Assembly (NCBI RefSeq): GCF_004331345.1
Contig: NZ_SJJZ01000004.1
Location: forward strand, 186,001-250,000
DNA length: 64,000 nucleotides
Reading direction: 5' to 3'
Source of the DNA: Kribbella soli
Lineage (GTDB): Bacteria > Actinomycetota > Actinomycetes > Propionibacteriales > Kribbellaceae
The notes under the pieces are model-generated. The model did not search any database and was not told the origin of the DNA. It saw only the letters and a list, made by a program, of their open reading frames with translations. The translations under genes and the position numbers were made by a program. Shown here in pieces: positions 61,079 to 64,000 of this stretch; the first letter of the stretch is position 1; each line of letters begins with the position of its first letter.

Positions 61079-61394
61079 GCCGGGATGCGGCTGAGTCACC
61101 GCTGGCCGCCTACTTCCCACCATCGCACACATAACCCGCCAGCCCGCGACACACCACCCACAGCTCCGGCAACAGAGGCGGATATCCCCTGGTGTTGTGG
61201 GTTCTCCCCTCGCATACCAACGGAGAAGGCACAACGCCGAGGGATATCCCCTCGTGTGCGGGGCTCTCGTCGTGCTCGGTCGGGGCCGGCCGGTGGGACG
61301 GTATTCCTGTGATAGCGCCAGAAACCCTCCACAAACAGGAGGGCCTCTCCGCCCCTCAGTTCCTGTCTCATCCCGCGCCGGCTGGACGGCTGGG
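61079..61394. other. 316-bp intergenic region with CRISPR-like repeats
   Basis: No credible gene. It lies between two convergent genes and contains the repeat pair described at 61180-61268. A further GGTATTCC word is at 61300, and an inverted repeat near 61324-61343 (CCCTCC-ACAAACA-GGAGGG) could end the minus-strand gene or the S66 gene. Confidence 0.6.
61180..61268. repeat. Two direct 27-bp repeats with a 35-bp spacer (CRISPR-like, orphan)
   Basis: Units at 61180-61206 and 61242-61268 both start GGATATCCCCT and end TCTC, matching at 22 of 27 positions. Their period is 62 bp. The reverse complement ends GAGGGGATATCC with a partly self-complementary centre, like type I-E CRISPR repeats of actinobacteria (28-29 bp repeats, 61-bp period). 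No cas genes are present. Only two units are clear, so it may be a vestige or a dispersed element. Confidence 0.6.
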
Positions 61395-62000
61395 TCAGCG
61401 GACGGTGGTTTGGGTGAGGGCGGGGTTGGGGTTGGGGTAGCACGAGACGGGGGCTGTGGTGGTGATGAACTTCCACTTGATCTTGGCCTGGAAGGTGAGG
61501 CCGGGGTCGTCGTAGCTGGTGCCTTTGAGTTTGGTCTCGATGGTGGTGCCGGGGCGGCCGGACTTGAGGCGGACGCTGAGGGTCGGTAGTTGGAAGTTCG
61601 CGCCGCCGGGGATCGGGCCGGCGACCTTGATGACTACGACGTTTCCTTCGAGCTGCACGGTCGGGGTGGAGTTCAGGCCCGAGCCGCCGGTGAGTCCGGC
61701 GCTGACGTAGGAGGAGTTGGCCGGGATCGGCACCCGGAGTGTGAGGTCGCGGACCTCCTTGAGCTTGAAGCCCTTGACCTCGCCCGGCAGCGTTCCGGGT
61801 TGCAGGTGGACGGCGATCGTGAAGCGGGTGTTGGTGCGGACAACGGCCGGAGCCTGCGCGTCGACGCCCTGGCGCAGCGACACCGTGTGCCGACCGAACT
61901 TGGTGTCCGCGCGGCACGCGTAGCTCGCGATCGGTTGAGCTTGTGCGGTGGTCGGGAAGAGCAAGGCGAAAATCACCACAAGACTGCGGTAAGTAGCCAT
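61395..62000 (-). CDS. Secreted protein of unknown function
   Basis: The 201-residue protein has a signal peptide (LVVIFALLFPTTAQA). The mature part is beta-rich (YACRADTKFGRHTVSLRQGV, GFKLKEVRDLTLRVPIPANS) and ends with a proline/Thr tail after ITTTAPVSCYPNPNP. Two Cys (YAC, SCY) near the ends could form a disulfide. No family is recognised; the pattern resembles exported Ig-like domains of actinobacteria. The start is ATG 62000. Function unknown. Confidence 0.7.
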   Translation of the reverse strand: MATYRSLVVIFALLFPTTAQAQPIASYACRADTKFGRHTVSLRQGVDAQAPAVVRTNTRFTIAVHLQPGTLPGEVKGFKLKEVRDLTLRVPIPANSSYVSAGLTGGSGLNSTPTVQLEGNVVVIKVAGPIPGGANFQLPTLSVRLKSGRPGTTIETKLKGTSYDDPGLTFQAKIKWKFITTTAPVSCYPNPNPALTQTTVR

Positions 62001-62017
62001 ATGACTACTCTATGCAG

Positions 62018-63028
62018 TCATCGACCAAAGAGGAACCATCCGCCGGCACCTGCAGCTACGAACACCACGGGCAGGGCCAGCAGGAACCACGCGCGCCGTC
62101 GGCGTCGTCGCCGTACCGGCGGATCGGTCGCGACGGTCGTGTCCAGGTCGTCGTCGGTGATCGCGGTGCGCTCGGCCGCCCGCAGCGGGGCCTCCTGCTC
62201 CAGCCGGTACGCCTCCGCCTCCAGGCGTTCGGCCAGCGTGTCCGCGCGCTCCCAGCGATCGGTGACGCGGTACGCCAACGCCCGCGCGAAGACGTCGTCG
62301 AGCTGCCCGACCGAGTCGTGCAGCACCGAGCGCAGGCTCGGCGGCGCAAGGTCCGGATCCCGATTCAGTACGTCGCCGATCGAGCCCGCGGAGTACGGCG
62401 GATGCCCGGTGACGAGCGCATACGTCACCGCGCCGACCGCGTAGATGTCCGCCCGCTCGTCGAACCCTCCGTCGCCGCGACCCTGCTCGGGCGCCATGTA
62501 CGACGGCGTACCGACGGCCTGCGTGAGCCCGGACGCCTCCGCGGCACGCTTCGCCAGGCCGAGGTCGGCGAGCACGATCCGGTGGGTTCCGCCGCCGACC
62601 TCGTCGCCCTGTCGCAGCAGCAGGTTCGCCGGGGTGACGTCGCGGTGCACGACGCCCTCGCTGTGCAGGGCGGCCACCGCACGCGCCAGGTCCGCGCCCC
62701 ACCAGAGCGCGTCCACCGGGTCGAGCGGCCCTTGCCGCAGTACGTCGCCCAGCGTGCCGCCGCCGACGTAGTCCATTACGAAGTACGGCCGCCCGTCCGG
62801 GAGCTTGCCCAGGTCGAACACCCGGACCACGCGGTCGCTGGAGATCCGCCGCATCAACCGCGCCTCCGACAGGAAGCGCTCGCGTACGTCGGCGCGCGAC
62901 GCCCAGTTGTCCGCGAGAACCTTGACGGCCACGTCGACGTCCAGGTCGTCGTCGTACCCCCGCCATACAGTCGCGAACGCGCCCGCGCCGATCTTGTCCC
63001 GTAACCGGTACCGCCCGATGACATCCAT
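62018..63028 (-). CDS. Serine/threonine protein kinase with C-terminal membrane helix
   Basis: The 336-residue kinase has a Gly-rich loop (IGAGAFATVW), VAVKVL lysine, catalytic loop VHRDVTPANLLL, DLGLAKR in place of DFG, and GTPSYMAPEQ. One membrane helix lies at the C-terminus (FLLALPVVFVAAGAGGWFLF) with no extracellular sensor beyond. The Lys normally two after the catalytic Asp (HRDxK) is Thr here, so activity may be reduced or altered. ATG 63028; GTG 63049 is less likely. It diverges from an ECF-type sigma gene. Confidence 0.9.
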   Translation of the reverse strand: MDVIGRYRLRDKIGAGAFATVWRGYDDDLDVDVAVKVLADNWASRADVRERFLSEARLMRRISSDRVVRVFDLGKLPDGRPYFVMDYVGGGTLGDVLRQGPLDPVDALWWGADLARAVAALHSEGVVHRDVTPANLLLRQGDEVGGGTHRIVLADLGLAKRAAEASGLTQAVGTPSYMAPEQGRGDGGFDERADIYAVGAVTYALVTGHPPYSAGSIGDVLNRDPDLAPPSLRSVLHDSVGQLDDVFARALAYRVTDRWERADTLAERLEAEAYRLEQEAPLRAAERTAITDDDLDTTVATDPPVRRRRRRRAWFLLALPVVFVAAGAGGWFLFGR

Positions 63029-63069
63029 CCCGGCTATTGTCGACCACAACCAAGCTCAAAAGGGGGAGC

Positions 63070-63111
63070 ATGACGGTATTAATGCCACGCCTCGGGCGCG
63101 GGACCTCATGA
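63070..63111 (+). CDS. 13-residue leader ORF with TTA codon, coupled to the sigma gene
   Basis: ATG 63070 follows AAAAGGGGGAGC and encodes MTVLMPRLGRGTS, then TGA at 63109-63111. That stop overlaps the sigma factor ATG at 63108 (ATGA). The fourth codon is TTA, the rarest leucine codon in high-GC actinobacteria. The best Shine-Dalgarno in the region serves this ORF, not the sigma gene, so sigma translation may depend on it. Expression unproven. Confidence 0.5.
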   Translation: MTVLMPRLGRGTS

Positions 63112-63647
63112 CCGAGGAGTTGGAAGAACTCGGGGCCCGGGCGGCGTCGGGGGACAAGACAGTGCTTCCACAACTTCTTCAGGCTATCCGGCCGCAGGTG
63201 CAGCGTCGGGTGGCCAAGTTCCTGCCGTACCGGGAGGACGCCGAGGAGGCGGTCCAGGACACCCTGCTGCAGGTGGCGAACAAGGTGCACACCTTCAAGG
63301 GCACCGGCAGCTTCGCGGGCTGGGTGACGATCGTGGCCACCAACCAGGCCCGGCAGACCTACCGGACGCTGAAGCGCCGCGCGGTCGAGCAGTCCGCCGA
63401 GGTGCTGCCGGAGTCCGTCGACCCGCGCACCACCTCGGTCATCGCCGGCTCGCGCCTCGACCTCCTCGAGGCCCTCGAAGCACTCGAGTCCAGCCACCCG
63501 CAGCTCGTCCAGCCGCTCGTCCTGCGCGACCTCGGCGCGATGACGTACGCCGAGATCGCCGACGAACTGGACGTCCCGCTCGGCACCGTCAAGGCCCGCA
63601 TTCACCAGGCCCGCAAGGCCGTCGCGGAGCGGCTGACCGTGCGCTGA
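63108..63647 (+). CDS. ECF-type RNA polymerase sigma factor
   Basis: The 179-residue protein has sigma-70 region 2 (PYREDAEEAVQDTLLQVANK, FKGTGSFAGWVTIVATNQAR) and region 4 (MTYAEIADELDVPLGTVKAR, IHQARKAVAERL). It directs RNA polymerase to a dedicated promoter set. No anti-sigma gene is beside it, but the divergent kinase may be functionally linked. The ATG 63108 lacks its own Shine-Dalgarno and overlaps the stop of a 13-codon leader ORF. A hairpin terminator follows. Confidence 0.9.
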   Translation: MTEELEELGARAASGDKTVLPQLLQAIRPQVQRRVAKFLPYREDAEEAVQDTLLQVANKVHTFKGTGSFAGWVTIVATNQARQTYRTLKRRAVEQSAEVLPESVDPRTTSVIAGSRLDLLEALEALESSHPQLVQPLVLRDLGAMTYAEIADELDVPLGTVKARIHQARKAVAERLTVR

Positions 63648-63654
63648 ATCTCCG

Positions 63655-63713
63655 CGCAGGCAGAACCCCCGAATTCCGGCCGAATCGGGGCGAAATCGGG
63701 GGTTGTGCCTGCG
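63655..63713. terminator. Bidirectional hairpin terminator
   Basis: CGCAGGCAGAACCCCCGA (63655-63672) pairs with 63696-63713 with one mismatch, around a 23-nt loop. It separates the convergent sigma factor and aminopeptidase genes. Confidence 0.8.
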
Positions 63714-63722
63714 TGGCGGTCC

Positions 63723-64000
63723 TCAGCCGAAGGTGCTACGGATCGCGAGCGCGCGGCGCAGGTCGTCGAGGAAGTTGGCCGTCTTCCGCCGGATCCCCGA
63801 GTTCACGGACTCATCCGCGACCAGCGCCTCGGCCGGGGCGACGAGGTCCGCGTCGACGGCGTACCGCGGTGCGATCCGCGCCGTGGTCAGGCCGACCACC
63901 ATGCCGGCCCGGATGTCAGCGGTCGGCGGGATGTCGGTGAAGAACCGCTGGACGTACGGCGCGGTGATCGCCGCCTGCCCCGGGTGCCAGAAGCCGTCGG
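63723..64000 (-). CDS. pepN: Probable aminopeptidase N, C-terminal part
   Basis: The gene enters from the right edge; about 92 C-terminal residues are visible. They read GFWHPGQAAITAPYVQRFFT, later MVVGLTTARIAPRYAVDADL and end LDDLRRALAIRSTFG. This resembles the ERAP1-like C-terminal helical domain of actinobacterial M1 aminopeptidase N. The zinc site would lie outside the window. Moderately sure. Confidence 0.6.
   Translation of the reverse strand, partial: DGFWHPGQAAITAPYVQRFFTDIPPTADIRAGMVVGLTTARIAPRYAVDADLVAPAEALVADESVNSGIRRKTANFLDDLRRALAIRSTFG

Noticed and set aside
61180..61268. Calling a functional CRISPR array
   Set aside because: Only two imperfect units are clear, no cas genes or leader are visible, and a related unit lies elsewhere; I list it as a repeat only.
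61085..61312. Small open frames in the repeat-containing intergenic region
   Set aside because: Their proteins reflect the repeat sequence itself (RTRG/GDIP-like words) as is seen when CRISPR-like repeats are translated.
1..64000. Insertion sequences, integrases, tRNA or attachment sites
   Set aside because: I looked on both strands and found no transposase or integrase motifs and no tRNA-like cloverleaf.

Overview
The window is GC-rich DNA with ATGA/GTGA gene overlaps, many GTG starts and hairpin terminators mostly without T tracts. It looks like a soil actinomycete chromosome. A Propionibacteriales/Kribbella-like genome is my best guess from overall style (inference; no rRNA is present to confirm it). 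I see no transposase, integrase, tRNA or rRNA.

Layout. 1-2196: the tail of a PPK2 polyphosphate kinase and a SulP anion transporter. 2236-11763 (minus): a nitrate assimilation operon of transporter, molybdopterin nitrate reductase, an FAD/[2Fe-2S] protein fused in frame to NirB, NirD, a HemD-like regulator and a sirohydrochlorin chelatase-like protein, with GlnR-type boxes upstream. 11911-27773: an MMPL exporter, a LuxR-type ATPase regulator, an Nramp-like transporter, two SMP-30 paralogs flanking a membrane-anchored binding protein, an Lrp regulator, an acyl-CoA carboxylase alpha chain and a secreted-type cyclophilin. 27837-31672 (minus): GH76 endomannanase, SpoIID/LytB and amidase genes for cell-wall or glycan work. 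32735-34938: a family of secreted proteins of unknown function, including an internally deleted copy.

34992-49335: a complete [NiFe]-hydrogenase locus of the high-affinity actinobacterial type (group 1h). hypAB converge on hypFCDE. An HTH regulator heads the hypFCDE strand and diverges from the structural operon. That operon runs small subunit, large subunit, a NifU/Rieske-like protein, three proteins of unknown function, maturation protease, a second HypC and a DUF6390-like protein. The genes are packed with 1-8 bp overlaps from the NifU/Rieske gene onward. Such enzymes oxidise atmospheric H2 during starvation (family knowledge). The poorly described accessory proteins are the best candidates for new biology here.

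49287-64000: an HTH protein, an NAD(P)H-quinone dehydrogenase, a gamma-glutamylcyclotransferase-like protein, a phosphosugar mutase, a secreted HEYGHH metallopeptidase, a Tat esterase, a deoC-aldehyde dehydrogenase operon containing a half-length ALDH homolog, an S66 peptidase, a Ser/Thr kinase, an ECF-type sigma factor preceded by a TTA-containing leader ORF, and the C-terminus of a probable aminopeptidase N.

Two features recur. Many genes have a TANNNT hexamer 6-8 nt before the start codon, suggesting leaderless mRNAs. Two intergenic regions (14038-14534 and 61079-61394) carry related 27-bp repeats built on GGATATCCCCT, with a CRISPR-like 62-bp period.
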